From Streptomyces sp. NBC_00344 (GTDB lineage Bacteria > Actinomycetota > Actinomycetes > Streptomycetales > Streptomycetaceae), in assembly GCF_036088315.1 (NCBI RefSeq), contig NZ_CP107996.1:1632501-1696500 (forward strand): 64,000 nt of DNA. Direction: 5' to 3'. Every line of letters begins with the position of its first letter. The first letter of the stretch is position 1. The notes under the pieces were generated by a model. The model was given only the letters and a program-made list of their open reading frames with translations. It had not been told where the DNA came from and ran no database searches. Shown here one piece after another: positions 20,749-29,556 of the stretch. Both the position numbers and the translations under genes were made by a program.

Positions 20749-21758
20749 GCCTCCTCGAAATCAAGGACCTCCATGTGACCTACGGGTCGGGGGCCGCAGC
20801 GGTCCCCGCCGTACGCGGCGTGGACCTCACCGTGGAAACCGGGCAGAAGGTCGGCATCGCCGGTGAATCGGGGTGCGGAAAATCGACCCTGGCGCTGGCG
20901 CTGCTGCGTCTGCTGCCCGCATCGGCGAAGCTGACCGGTGAGATCCTGCTCGACGGTGAGGACGTCCTCGCCATGAAATGGGGCAGGTTGCGGGCCGTTC
21001 GCTGGGCGGGCGCCTCGATCGTCTTCCAGGGTGCGATGCACTCGCTGAACGCGGTGCACCGGATCGGCGACCAGATCGCGGAGCCGCTGCTCGTGCATCG
21101 TCAGGCGACTCAGGCAGCAGCCCGCAAACGAGCCGGCGCGCTGCTCGAGCAGGTCGGGCTGCCCGCGGCCCGGGCCGATGCCTATCCGCACGAGCTCTCC
21201 GGCGGTATGCGCCAACGCGTCATGATCGCGATGGCGCTGGCCTGCGATCCCCAGCTGATCGTCGCCGATGAGCCGACCACTGCTCTCGATGTGATGATCC
21301 AGGCGCAGATCCTCAGGCTGATCGAGCACCTGGTGGCGCAGCAGGACATCAGTCTGCTGATGATCAGTCACGACCTGGCGGTACTTTCCGACACCTGCGA
21401 CCGGCTGGCCGTGATGTACGCGGGCCGGATCGTCGAGGAGGGCCCCGCGCAACAGGTCTTCGCCGCGGCGGAGCATCCGTACGGTCGCGCACTTTCGGGC
21501 GCCTTCCCGCGTATCGGGGATGCCGCGTCGCGGCGCGCGCCGCGCGGTCTGCCGGGCGACCCGCCGGATCCGGCCGACCTGCCGACGGGCTGCACGTTCC
21601 ATCCGCGCTGCCCGGTCGCGCTCGACGAGTGCGCCACCGAGGACCAGGCGCTGCGGGACGCCGGGCCGGAACGGCGGGCAGCCTGCGTGCTCGTCGCTCC
21701 CCGGGCGGCCGGTGCGTCCGGCCTCCAGGACGCCGAGGAAGCAAGGAGCACGTCATGA
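20745..21758 (+). CDS. Oligopeptide ABC transporter ATPase, DppD type
   Basis: 337-residue ATPase. Walker [10 protein letters not shown] is near residues 40-48, the signature is LSGGMRQR, and Walker B is [12 protein letters not shown]. The H-loop is in [10 protein letters not shown]-terminal oligopeptide-transporter extension has the cysteines of [15 protein letters not shown], a likely iron-sulfur or metal site in this subfamily. The TTG start overlaps the permease stop (TTGA) and is the only coupled start. One of two ATPases driving import. Confidence 0.94.
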   Translation: MSLLEIKDLHVTYGSGAAAVPAVRGVDLTVETGQKVGIAGESGCGKSTLALALLRLLPASAKLTGEILLDGEDVLAMKWGRLRAVRWAGASIVFQGAMHSLNAVHRIGDQIAEPLLVHRQATQAAARKRAGALLEQVGLPAARADAYPHELSGGMRQRVMIAMALACDPQLIVADEPTTALDVMIQAQILRLIEHLVAQQDISLLMISHDLAVLSDTCDRLAVMYAGRIVEEGPAQQVFAAAEHPYGRALSGAFPRIGDAASRRAPRGLPGDPPDPADLPTGCTFHPRCPVALDECATEDQALRDAGPERRAACVLVAPRAAGASGLQDAEEARSTS

Positions 21759-22762
21759 CCGCCACCCCCCTGCTCAGCACGGACGGCTTGAAGATCACCT
21801 TCCCCGGCCGGCGCGGTGGTGCACAGGCGCACGCCGTCGACGGAGTCGATCTCGACATCAGGCCGGGCGAGATCGTCGCGCTGGTCGGTGAGTCGGGGTG
21901 CGGCAAGACCACGCTGGCCCGCTCCATGCTGGGCCTCGTCCAGCCGACTTCGGGCCAGGTCACCTTCGACGGCCGCCCGCTGGACTACTCCTCGCGCGGC
22001 CTCAAGGCATACCGCAAGCGGGTCCAGCTGGTGCTGCAGGACCCCAGTGGTTCACTCAATCCCCGGCACACGGTGTACGACGCGGTGGCGGAGGGTCTGC
22101 GGATCCACGGCTACGCGGGCGACGAACGGGACGCGGTGGCGGAGGCGCTGTCGCGGGCCGGGCTGCGGCCGCCCGAGCGTTTCTTCCTCCGCTATCCGCA
22201 CGAGTTGTCGGGAGGCCAGCGCCAGCGGGTCGTGATCGCGGGTGCGCTGGTCCTGGAGCCCGAACTGATCGTGGCCGATGAGCCGGTGGCCTCGCTGGAC
22301 GCCTCGGTACGCGGGGAGATCCTCGCCCTGCTGCTGAGACTGCGGGACGAGCTGGGGCTTTCGGCCCTGGTCGTCACCCATGACCTGGGACTGGCCTGGA
22401 ACATCGCCGACCGGGTCGCTGTGATGTATCTCGGCCGGATCGTCGAGACAGGTGAGGTGGACCAGATCCTGACGACGCCTCAGCATCCTTATACGAAAGC
22501 CCTGTTGTCGGTCATGCCGGACGCGGAGGGCGATCCTGTGGTGCTCACCGGTGAACCGCCGGACCCTTCCCGGGTGCCTGCGGGCTGCCGGTTCCACGTC
22601 CGCTGCCAGATTCTCGCCTCGGGCGAGGCGGAGCGCGCGGGGGTTGCGGACGCCTGCCGCAGGGAGGACCTGCCGGTCCTCCCGAGCGGCGGCGCGGACG
22701 CCCAGGTGGCCTGTCACTGGGCCGCGGCCCTGCGGACCACCGGGACGGTTCCCGCCTCCTAG
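21755..22762 (+). CDS. Oligopeptide ABC transporter ATPase, DppF type
   Basis: 335-residue partner ATPase. Walker [11 protein letters not shown]-loop LVLQDPSGSLNPR, signature LSGGQRQR, Walker B LIVADEPVASLD and the H-loop THDLGLAW are all intact. The C-terminal extension carries GCRFHVRCQILASGEAERAG, with one Cys fewer than the usual four-cysteine pattern. ATGA overlap with the previous gene; last gene of the operon, followed by a convergent hairpin before ribF. Confidence 0.94.
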   Translation: MTATPLLSTDGLKITFPGRRGGAQAHAVDGVDLDIRPGEIVALVGESGCGKTTLARSMLGLVQPTSGQVTFDGRPLDYSSRGLKAYRKRVQLVLQDPSGSLNPRHTVYDAVAEGLRIHGYAGDERDAVAEALSRAGLRPPERFFLRYPHELSGGQRQRVVIAGALVLEPELIVADEPVASLDASVRGEILALLLRLRDELGLSALVVTHDLGLAWNIADRVAVMYLGRIVETGEVDQILTTPQHPYTKALLSVMPDAEGDPVVLTGEPPDPSRVPAGCRFHVRCQILASGEAERAGVADACRREDLPVLPSGGADAQVACHWAAALRTTGTVPAS

Positions 22763-22886
22763 TGCCCCTCCCGGCAGGCTGTGTCCGTCGCGCCGGGCAT
22801 CACGGCCGGGACCTGCGGAGCCGGGCGCCCGGGCGCCGCCCCACTCGCCGACCGGCCGCCCGCGGTGGCCGGGAGGACGCCTGGCC

Positions 22887-22911
22887 CTGCGTGACGGATC
22901 CCGTCACGCAG
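22887..22911. terminator. Bidirectional terminator between the ABC operon and ribF
   Basis: CTGCGTGACGG (22887-22897) and CCGTCACGCAG (22901-22911) form a perfect 11-bp stem with a 3-base loop between convergent genes. Confidence 0.8.
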
Positions 22912-22949
22912 TCCTGGCGACGGACGAGCGGGGCCCGGCGGGGGCGGCC

Positions 22950-23903
22950 TCAGCTCTGCTCGTACGCCTGGATCAGAGCGGTGGAGCGCTTCACGTCGTC
23001 GGCGATGGCCACCAGCAGCGCCTCGATCGAATCGAACTTCTCCATGCCCCGCACATACGCCAGGAAGTCGACGGCGGCATGCATCCCGTACAGATCAAGG
23101 CCGACGCGGTCGATCGCGTAGGCCTCCACCGTGCGTTCGGTGCCGTTGAACTGCGGGTTGGAACCGATCGAGATCGCGGCCGGCATCCGTTCGCCGTCCG
23201 CGGTCAGCCACCCCGCGTAGACACCGTCCACCGGAATGGCGGTGTGCGGCAGGGTCTCGACGTTCGCTGTGGGGAAGCCCAGTTCACGACCGCGCTGCGC
23301 TCCGCGCACCACCACGCCCTCGACACGGTGCGGGCGGCCCAGGATCTCCGCCGCGCCCGTCATGTCGCCCTCGGCGACCAGCCGGCGGGTCAGGGTGGAG
23401 GAGAACGGCTCGCCGCCGCCCGCCTCGCCGCTCACCGAGAGGTCGACGACCTCGGTCTCGTAGTCGTAGGACGTGCCGTACTCGGCCAGCACCGCGACGT
23501 TGCCTGCCGCCCGGTGGCCGAAGCGGAAGTTGGGGCCCTCGATCACTGTCCGCGCGTGCAACTTGTCCACCAGGACCTTCACGATGAAGTCGGCGGGCGA
23601 CAGCTTCGAGAAATCCGCGGTGAACGGGAGGACCAGCTGAGCGTCCACGCCGAGTCCTGCCATCAGCTCCGCGCGCCGGTGGTGCGGTGCGAGCAGCGGC
23701 GGATGACTGCCGGGGCGGACGACTTCACTGGGGTGCGGGTCGAAAGTGACCACGACGGACGGCACACCGAGCTCGCGGGCGCGCTCCACGGTGCGCCCGA
23801 TGATCAGTTGGTGGCCACGGTGCACGCCGTCGTACGAGCCGATGGTGACGACGCTGCGTCCCCAGTCCTGGGGAATGTCCTCCAAGCCACGCCAGCGCTG
23901 CAC
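22950..23903 (-). CDS. ribF: Bifunctional riboflavin kinase / FAD synthetase
   Basis: Converts riboflavin to FMN and FAD. The 317-residue product has an N-terminal nucleotidyltransferase domain (VTIGSYDGVHRGHQLII, with the HxGH-type motif; VVVTFDPHPSEV) and a C-terminal riboflavin kinase domain (GRELGFPTANVE; the PTAN Thr/Asn bind Mg-ATP). The GTG at 23901-23903 follows GAGGAG. It lies downstream of the 1168-residue gene and about 3.8 kb from truB, whereas truB and ribF are adjacent in many bacteria. Confidence 0.96.
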   Translation of the reverse strand: MQRWRGLEDIPQDWGRSVVTIGSYDGVHRGHQLIIGRTVERARELGVPSVVVTFDPHPSEVVRPGSHPPLLAPHHRRAELMAGLGVDAQLVLPFTADFSKLSPADFIVKVLVDKLHARTVIEGPNFRFGHRAAGNVAVLAEYGTSYDYETEVVDLSVSGEAGGGEPFSSTLTRRLVAEGDMTGAAEILGRPHRVEGVVVRGAQRGRELGFPTANVETLPHTAIPVDGVYAGWLTADGERMPAAISIGSNPQFNGTERTVEAYAIDRVGLDLYGMHAAVDFLAYVRGMEKFDSIEALLVAIADDVKRSTALIQAYEQS

Positions 23904-23952
23904 TGAGACCCGCTCCTCGCCCGAACCCGTATACATGATCATTACCGTGCAC

Positions 23953-26900
23953 TCATGCAGGTCTAAGACTGCCATGTCCGGCGCCGCTGGCTTGCATCGG
24001 CATGGGTGCACCCAGCTTCTCGACCATCCGGCGGGCGCTCGGCCCGACCACCACGGCCCACTCCTGGGGCGCCATGCTGAGCCAGCCGAGGATCTGCCCG
24101 GCGAAGCCGGGCACTTCACGGCAGAGCTCCACGAGCCGCCGGTCGAACCGGGCAGCCCCGTCCGGTGTACGGACCAGCAGCAGACCGGTGCGGTGCACGA
24201 GGTCGCGGGTCCTGAACTCGGCACGGTGGCCCGATCCCAGTGCGGCGGCCCGCAACAGGACCTCCGCGACCGACAGGTCGCCCGGCGCCTCGTGCCCGGG
24301 CTCGTACCGCTCGTACTCCAGCAGCATGTCGAGCAGTTCGTCGCGCAGGGGCTGTGAGCTCCGGCTCCCCGGCGCCGCGAGCACCGGGGCCAGGGCGCTG
24401 CGCATCCGGCGGGGGCGGCCCCGTACCAGGCCCGTGACGAGCGGCAGCAGGTCGGCGCGCGCTGCCGGACCGGCCTCGAGACGGCGTCCGACGAAGTCGG
24501 CGGCGTGCGCTGCTCCCTCCGGATGCCGGTCGGCGAAGGCGCGCACGAAAGCGGCGGCGCGGCGGGCGAGCTCCGGTGTGCCGGCTCCGGAGAGCGCGCG
24601 CAGGATCTCCTCCGCGTCCTGCGGCCGGTCTTCGATGCGTGTGCGGAAGGCGGCGAACACCGGATCCGGATGGGTGTGGAGTGCGGGGGCCAGAGCGGCC
24701 GCCGGCAGCTGCGGATGTCCGGTGGTGAAGAGCCTCAGGGCTCGGGGCAGATGATGCGCCCTGGTGCGCGCGTCCCCCACCAGCAGCGCGAGTGCCGGAC
24801 CGTGCAACGCGGCGTCGTCGGGATGCGTGAGCAGCGCGAGCGCGGCATATCCGAGCTGTTCACGGTCGGCGGCGCCCGCCGCCCGTGCGGCGGTCGGCAG
24901 GATATGGGCCGCAGCGGCGGCCCGGCGCCCCGGCCTGTCGTCGTGGGACCAGCGGTCGACGGCTCGGCACAACGCGGCCGGCTCGTCCTCGGCCAGCGCG
25001 GTGAGCAGTTCGTCCGCGCGAGGGTGCGCGGTGGCCACCAACGCCTCGGCGAGATCATCCACGGCGAGTTCGCGCCGGGTGTACAGCAGAGCCTGCGCCA
25101 CACCGGCGACGGTGGGGCGCAGCTCGGTGTGCGGGCCGTGGGGCAGAGGGCGCTCGTCGGCGAACCAGCGGCAGAGCAGCGGCTGTACCGATCGGGGGTC
25201 GGCCGCGAGCCGCCGGGCCACCGCGTCCAGATAGCGGTCGCCGGACTGCGCGCCTGGCGCACCGTCGGCGGGTACCAGCCGCCGCAGCAGATCGAGGCGT
25301 GGGCCCTCACCGATCCGCAGCCGCTCCCAGAATGAGCTGTCGAACCGGTCGAAGCCGCCGAGACGGTGCGGCCCGCCGGACCGCAGGGAGTGCAGGGTGA
25401 TCCGGTCGGCAAGGAGTTCGAGCACCCCGATGTGACGGCGGGGATCGGGGACGCGCAGCAGTACGTCACCGAGCAGCCGGGCCACCCATCCCTGGGCGTC
25501 GCGGGACGCGGCGAGGGCGCCGCTGGGTTGCTCCTGCTGCAGCCGGTCCAGTGCTGTGATGAGTACCCGCAGTCTCCGCCCGAGTGCACAGGAGCCGTGC
25601 CGGCGTTCCAGCAGAAGCATGGCCTGCACCGTCGGGCCGATCCGGTGCCGGGGCACGGCGGGCGGGCATCCGGAGCCGGCCACTGGCGTCGTCCGGGGCA
25701 CCACCGCAGCCGTCGCGCACCGCGGCAGCTCCCTGACCGCCGCGGCTGCCCGGTCCCCCGGCCAGCCGTGCACCAGCGGATCCAGAGCCCGGTCCACGTC
25801 GAGATGCGCGCCCTGCACCCAGTCGGCGAGCTCACTGTGGGCGAAGCGGAAGCCCGCTCCGGCGGGGGTCAGCAGCCCCTCCGCGAGTACGGCGGATGCC
25901 CACCCCGTGCGCCAGGGGAAGACCTCCTCGAAGGATGCGCGGGTCAGCTCGCCCTGGGCGGTCCCCAGACAGCGTCGCGCCGCCTCGTGCACCTGCCCCG
26001 AGACCCGGGCTGCCAGCCTCCGCACGACCGTGCCCCGGGATGCAGGGCTGCGCGCGGCCGCGATCCGTACGGCGATGCGCAGACAGAGCAGATCGAGGTA
26101 TGCGGTGAGGATGTCCTCCCGGCTCGGGTGTCCGTCCGTGCCGCCCGGGAGCGCCGCCCGGACTTCGGCGAGCATCCGCAGCGACAGCGGATGTGCGGCG
26201 TCCTGGGGCGCCGCGACGCCTTCGGGGATGCCATGACTTCTGCGGGCCGTCAGGGCCTCGTGCGGCAGCAGATCCCCGACGGAGATGTGCGGCGCGCGCC
26301 GCGGCGGGAGCCCGGAGACCCGGTCCCAGAACTCGGGCAGACAACCGACGATCATCCGCACGCCGTGAGAGGTCAGCCAGCCCGCTGTTTCCCTGGTCCA
26401 CACCGGCAGTACGGATGCCAGCGGGGGTGGCATCTCCTCGGGGCCGTCGAGCAGCACGAGCAGCGGCTGACCTGCGTCCGCGGCCAGCCGGGCCATCCGT
26501 TCGGGTGTGACGCGGTCCATGCCGGCGGCGCCCACGATGCGCCCGGCACGCCGTACCGCCCGCGCCACCGCGTCGGCGACCGATGCGTCGTCGGCGCGCA
26601 GATCGGCGCCGCGCAGCCAGACGGTCGGAGCCGGCTGAGGGCCGTGGGCCCGGCGTGCGGCCAGAGCCCGGAGTTCAGTGGTACGGCCGGTGCCCGGGTC
26701 GCCCACGAGTCCGGTCACGGGCACGTTCCCGGAGGTGAAGTCGGCCAACTGCCGTACGATGTGCCTCCGTTCGGCCATCTCGTGGAGAGGAGCCGGGCCA
26801 CCGGACAAGCCGACCGACAGCGCGGTCAGCTCCAGCACTCCCGCGAGATTCAGATCGGGCCCGTGTCCCGGCACGGTTGCCGCGTTACGGCTCAGCAGCG

Positions 26901-27459
26901 GTGCGAGCTCGGCTCCGCGCAGCGGCACGGCCAGACCCGGGGCCGGGTGTGCGCAGTGCAGAGCGGTGCCGAGCACTCCCAGCACCGCCCCGCTGGTCGC
27001 GTCGATGACGGGTCCGCCCACCGCCGCTCCGCCGAGCCGGAGCGCATCGCGGCAGTCCGTGCCCATCGCGAGCTCCAGGGCCGCATCGAGCCGGTGGCTG
27101 CCGTCGGCCGCCGTGTACGTCGCCGGGGACTCGCCCAGCACTCGCGCCGCCCGCCAGCCGGGGGCGGCGACCCGGACATAGGTGCCGGTCTCGACCCTGG
27201 ATCGCGGGGAGATCGGGAGCGGCCGCACACCGAGGCCGTCGGTCCGCACCAGCGCGAGTCCGAGGTGGGGCAGCGCGGTGATCGCGTCGGCTCCGGCGAT
27301 CCAGGTCCGCTCGCCCGGGGCGTGCAGCACGGCTCCGGTGAGCCCGTCGACCGCCTGATGGCTGGTCACCACCGTGCCGAGATCGTCGGCGACGAAGCCG
27401 GTCCCTCGTAACCGCCCCGCACGATCGCAGATGCCTACCAGCGTCTCCCCGCTTCCCAT
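23953..27459 (-). CDS. Degenerate trypsin-like domain fused to a P-loop NTPase and helical repeats
   Basis: An 1168-residue protein, start taken at the ATG at 27457-27459. Residues 1-165 resemble a chymotrypsin-fold protease. His34 is present in VVTSHQAVDG, but the Asp position (HLGLAL, residue 67) is Gly and the Ser position (AAVGGPVID, residue 147) is Val, so it is probably inactive. A P-loop NTPase follows: GDPGTGRTT near 252-260, with Arg replacing the Walker A Lys, and Walker B LLVLLDGPEE near 332-341. About 600 residues of alpha-helical, repeat-like sequence complete it. This is STAND-like architecture (effector, NTPase, sensor repeats). It lies between truB and ribF and looks vertically inherited in base composition. 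Function unknown. Confidence 0.75.
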   Translation of the reverse strand: MGSGETLVGICDRAGRLRGTGFVADDLGTVVTSHQAVDGLTGAVLHAPGERTWIAGADAITALPHLGLALVRTDGLGVRPLPISPRSRVETGTYVRVAAPGWRAARVLGESPATYTAADGSHRLDAALELAMGTDCRDALRLGGAAVGGPVIDATSGAVLGVLGTALHCAHPAPGLAVPLRGAELAPLLSRNAATVPGHGPDLNLAGVLELTALSVGLSGGPAPLHEMAERRHIVRQLADFTSGNVPVTGLVGDPGTGRTTELRALAARRAHGPQPAPTVWLRGADLRADDASVADAVARAVRRAGRIVGAAGMDRVTPERMARLAADAGQPLLVLLDGPEEMPPPLASVLPVWTRETAGWLTSHGVRMIVGCLPEFWDRVSGLPPRRAPHISVGDLLPHEALTARRSHGIPEGVAAPQDAAHPLSLRMLAEVRAALPGGTDGHPSREDILTAYLDLLCLRIAVRIAAARSPASRGTVVRRLAARVSGQVHEAARRCLGTAQGELTRASFEEVFPWRTGWASAVLAEGLLTPAGAGFRFAHSELADWVQGAHLDVDRALDPLVHGWPGDRAAAAVRELPRCATAAVVPRTTPVAGSGCPPAVPRHRIGPTVQAMLLLERRHGSCALGRRLRVLITALDRLQQEQPSGALAASRDAQGWVARLLGDVLLRVPDPRRHIGVLELLADRITLHSLRSGGPHRLGGFDRFDSSFWERLRIGEGPRLDLLRRLVPADGAPGAQSGDRYLDAVARRLAADPRSVQPLLCRWFADERPLPHGPHTELRPTVAGVAQALLYTRRELAVDDLAEALVATAHPRADELLTALAEDEPAALCRAVDRWSHDDRPGRRAAAAAHILPTAARAAGAADREQLGYAALALLTHPDDAALHGPALALLVGDARTRAHHLPRALRLFTTGHPQLPAAALAPALHTHPDPVFAAFRTRIEDRPQDAEEILRALSGAGTPELARRAAAFVRAFADRHPEGAAHAADFVGRRLEAGPAARADLLPLVTGLVRGRPRRMRSALAPVLAAPGSRSSQPLRDELLDMLLEYERYEPGHEAPGDLSVAEVLLRAAALGSGHRAEFRTRDLVHRTGLLLVRTPDGAARFDRRLVELCREVPGFAGQILGWLSMAPQEWAVVVGPSARRMVEKLGAPMPMQASGAGHGSLRPA

Positions 27460-27602
27460 GTCCTCGACGGTAGGCGGGCAATGATCGCTGCGAGAAGAAC
27501 ACCCACGCAAAGCGCCCCCCAACGCTCCTGCCAGTCACTCCGAGCGCCTGCCCATTGGAGTGAATCGCGTGTGCGCAGTGGATAGAACCCTTGCGAGGGG
27601 GG

Positions 27603-27636
27603 CGTGGAGCGGGCCTGAGGCCCTGCCCGCTCCACG
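27603..27636 (-). terminator. Terminator after truB
   Basis: CGTGGAGCGGGC (27603-27614) and GCCCGCTCCACG (27625-27636) form a perfect 12-bp stem with a 10-base loop, about 50 bp beyond the truB stop. It probably ends the nusA-infB operon. Confidence 0.8.
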
Positions 27637-27685
27637 GCGGTACACGCGTCCGGCTGTTCGGCGGCCGGAAGGCGGTGCCGGGGCC

Positions 27686-28585
27686 TCAGCCGAAGACGGC
27701 CAGGCTCTTCGCCTTGCCGTTCTGGTCCTCGACCAGGGCAAGGAGATGCCCCTCGGGACCGAAGGCGGCCACCGCTCCGGCCGGGTAGGCGGGCATCTCC
27801 AGCCTGACGCCGTTCAGCAGCAGCCGGGCTCTCTTCTCGTCCACGTCCCAGCGCGGGAAGGCCGCGGCGGCGGCATCGGCGGCAGGCATCACGGTGAGCT
27901 CTTCCTGGAGCTGGTCCAGGGTCCTTGCCGCGTCCAGCCCGTACGGGCCGACCCTGGTGCGCCGCAGGGCGGTGAGGTGGCCGCCGACACCGGTCTCGGC
28001 GCCGAGGTCACGGGCGATGGCACGGATGTACGTACCGGACGAGCAGACCACCGAGACGACCAGGTCGATCACCGGCGTCCCGTCGTCGGCGACAGCCGGC
28101 CGGACGTCGTGGACCTGGAACGAGGAGACGGTCACCGGGCGGGCCGGGATCTCGAAGTCCTCGCCACCGCGCACCCGTGCGTAGGAGCGCTTTCCGTCGA
28201 TCTTGATGGCGCTGACCTTGGAGGGCACCTGCATGATGGCACCGGTCTGCTTGGCCACGCCCGCGTCGATGGCCTCCCGGGTGACCCCCGAAGCGTCACT
28301 GGACGAGATGATCTCGCCCTCCGCGTCGTCGGTGATCGTGTTCTGGCCGAGCCGGATCGTGCCGAGGTACTCCTTCTCGGTCAGCGCGAGATGCCCGAGC
28401 ATCTTGGTCGCCCTCTCCACACCGAGTACCAGTACGCCGGTGGCCATCGGGTCGAGGGTGCCGGCATGGCCCACGCGCCGGGTCCTGGCGATTCCGCGCA
28501 TCTTGGCCACGACGTCGTGCGAGGTGAAGCCGGACGGCTTGTCGACGATGACAAGTCCGTCCGGCGTCGTGTTCTGCTGTGTCAT
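27686..28585 (-). CDS. truB: tRNA pseudouridine(55) synthase
   Basis: Forms pseudouridine 55 in the T loop of tRNAs. The 299-residue product has the catalytic block VGHAGTLDPMATGVL with the nucleophilic Asp, YLGTIRLG, and the RxY-type YARVRGG and SSGTYIRAIARDLG motifs. The C-terminus is the actinobacterial PUA-like type. The ATG overlaps the rbfA stop (ATGA, 28582-28585). Last gene of the translation operon. Confidence 0.96.
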   Translation of the reverse strand: MTQQNTTPDGLVIVDKPSGFTSHDVVAKMRGIARTRRVGHAGTLDPMATGVLVLGVERATKMLGHLALTEKEYLGTIRLGQNTITDDAEGEIISSSDASGVTREAIDAGVAKQTGAIMQVPSKVSAIKIDGKRSYARVRGGEDFEIPARPVTVSSFQVHDVRPAVADDGTPVIDLVVSVVCSSGTYIRAIARDLGAETGVGGHLTALRRTRVGPYGLDAARTLDQLQEELTVMPAADAAAAAFPRWDVDEKRARLLLNGVRLEMPAYPAGAVAAFGPEGHLLALVEDQNGKAKSLAVFG

Positions 28586-29031
28586 TCGGAGGCGCTGTCC
28601 TCGTCGTCGTCCTCCGGCTTGCGGTACGGGTCCGCGCCACCGGCGTACGTGGCGCCGGAAGACGCCTCACGCACCTTGGCGTCCGACGCCCTTGCCCGGT
28701 CGAGCAGATCCTCGATCGCCTTTGCGTTCTCCGGGAGGGCGTCGGCGACGAAGGCGAGGGTCGGGGTGAACTTCGTCCCCGCCGCCGCTCCGACCGCCGA
28801 ACGGAGGATGCCCTTGGCGCTCTCCAGGCCGGCGGCCGCGCTCGCCCGCTCCTCGTCGTCCCCGTAGACCGTGTAGAAGACCGTGGCCTCCCGCAGGTCG
28901 CCGGTGACCCGGGTGTCCGTGATGGTCACATGCGTGCCCAGACGGGGGTCCTTGATACCGCGCTGCAGTTTCTCGGCGACCACCTCCTGGATGAGGTCCG
29001 CCAGCTTCTTCGCCCGCGCGTTGTCGGCCAC
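28582..29031 (-). CDS. rbfA: 30S ribosome-binding factor A
   Basis: Late 30S assembly factor that binds the 16S rRNA 5' helix. The 149-residue product has a KH-type fold with blocks DNARAKKLADLIQEVVAEKL, VTITDTRVTGDLREATVFY and TLAFVADALPENA. Its acidic C-terminal tail is longer than in E. coli, as is usual in actinobacteria. The GTG at 29029-29031 follows GGGAGA. Coupled to truB; 23 bp after the DUF503 gene. Confidence 0.95.
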   Translation of the reverse strand: MADNARAKKLADLIQEVVAEKLQRGIKDPRLGTHVTITDTRVTGDLREATVFYTVYGDDEERASAAAGLESAKGILRSAVGAAAGTKFTPTLAFVADALPENAKAIEDLLDRARASDAKVREASSGATYAGGADPYRKPEDDDEDSASE

Positions 29032-29054
29032 TGGTCCGTCTCCCTTTACCTTGC

Positions 29055-29351
29055 TCAGTCGTCTTCGTCGCTGTGCAGCCGCCGTCGTACGGACAGCAGC
29101 TCCACTTCCGGCCGGGCGGCGACATGTCGCTCGCACCGGTCGAGTACATCAGTCAGGTGCTCGGTGTTCCCGGACACCACCGCGAGCCCGATCCGGGCCC
29201 TGCGATGAAGATCCTGGTCACCGACTTCCGCCACGCTCACCGCGAATTTCCGCTGGAGCTCGGCCACGATCGGCCGGACGACGGAGCGCTTCTCCTTCAA
29301 CGACCGTACGTCGCCGAGAAGCAGATCGAAGGACAGTGTCCCCACATACAT
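29055..29351 (-). CDS. DUF503 family protein (YlxP-like)
   Basis: A 98-residue protein of the YlxP/DUF503 family, widely found between infB and rbfA. It starts MYVGTLSFDLLLGDVRSLKE and contains KRSVVRPIVAELQRKF and DLHRRARIGLAVVSG. The ATG at 29349-29351 gives this standard N-terminus, although the ribosome site is weak. Role probably in ribosome maturation or translation, from context only. Confidence 0.93.
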   Translation of the reverse strand: MYVGTLSFDLLLGDVRSLKEKRSVVRPIVAELQRKFAVSVAEVGDQDLHRRARIGLAVVSGNTEHLTDVLDRCERHVAARPEVELLSVRRRLHSDEDD

Positions 29352-29468
29352 GCATGTCCGGATGTCCCGCCGGTCCGGGTTCGGGGGCCCGGGGTCATCT
29401 CCCGGACCGGTACCGCCGTGCCCCGCCAACCGCTCGGCAGGGACACCAGAACCGTACACGCAACGGCC

Positions 29469-29507
29469 GGGGCCGCTCGACGGAAATAACTCCCGCCGAG
29501 CGGCCCC
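29469..29507 (-). terminator. Hairpin between infB and the DUF503 gene
   Basis: GGGGCCGCTCG (29469-29479) and CGAGCGGCCCC (29497-29507) form a perfect 11-bp stem with a 17-base loop, about 50 bp after the infB stop. It may reduce read-through into the rbfA-truB end. Confidence 0.7.
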
Positions 29508-29556
29508 GACCGACGCGCTACGGATCAGCCGCAGTGCGGATCAACAGTGATGCTGA

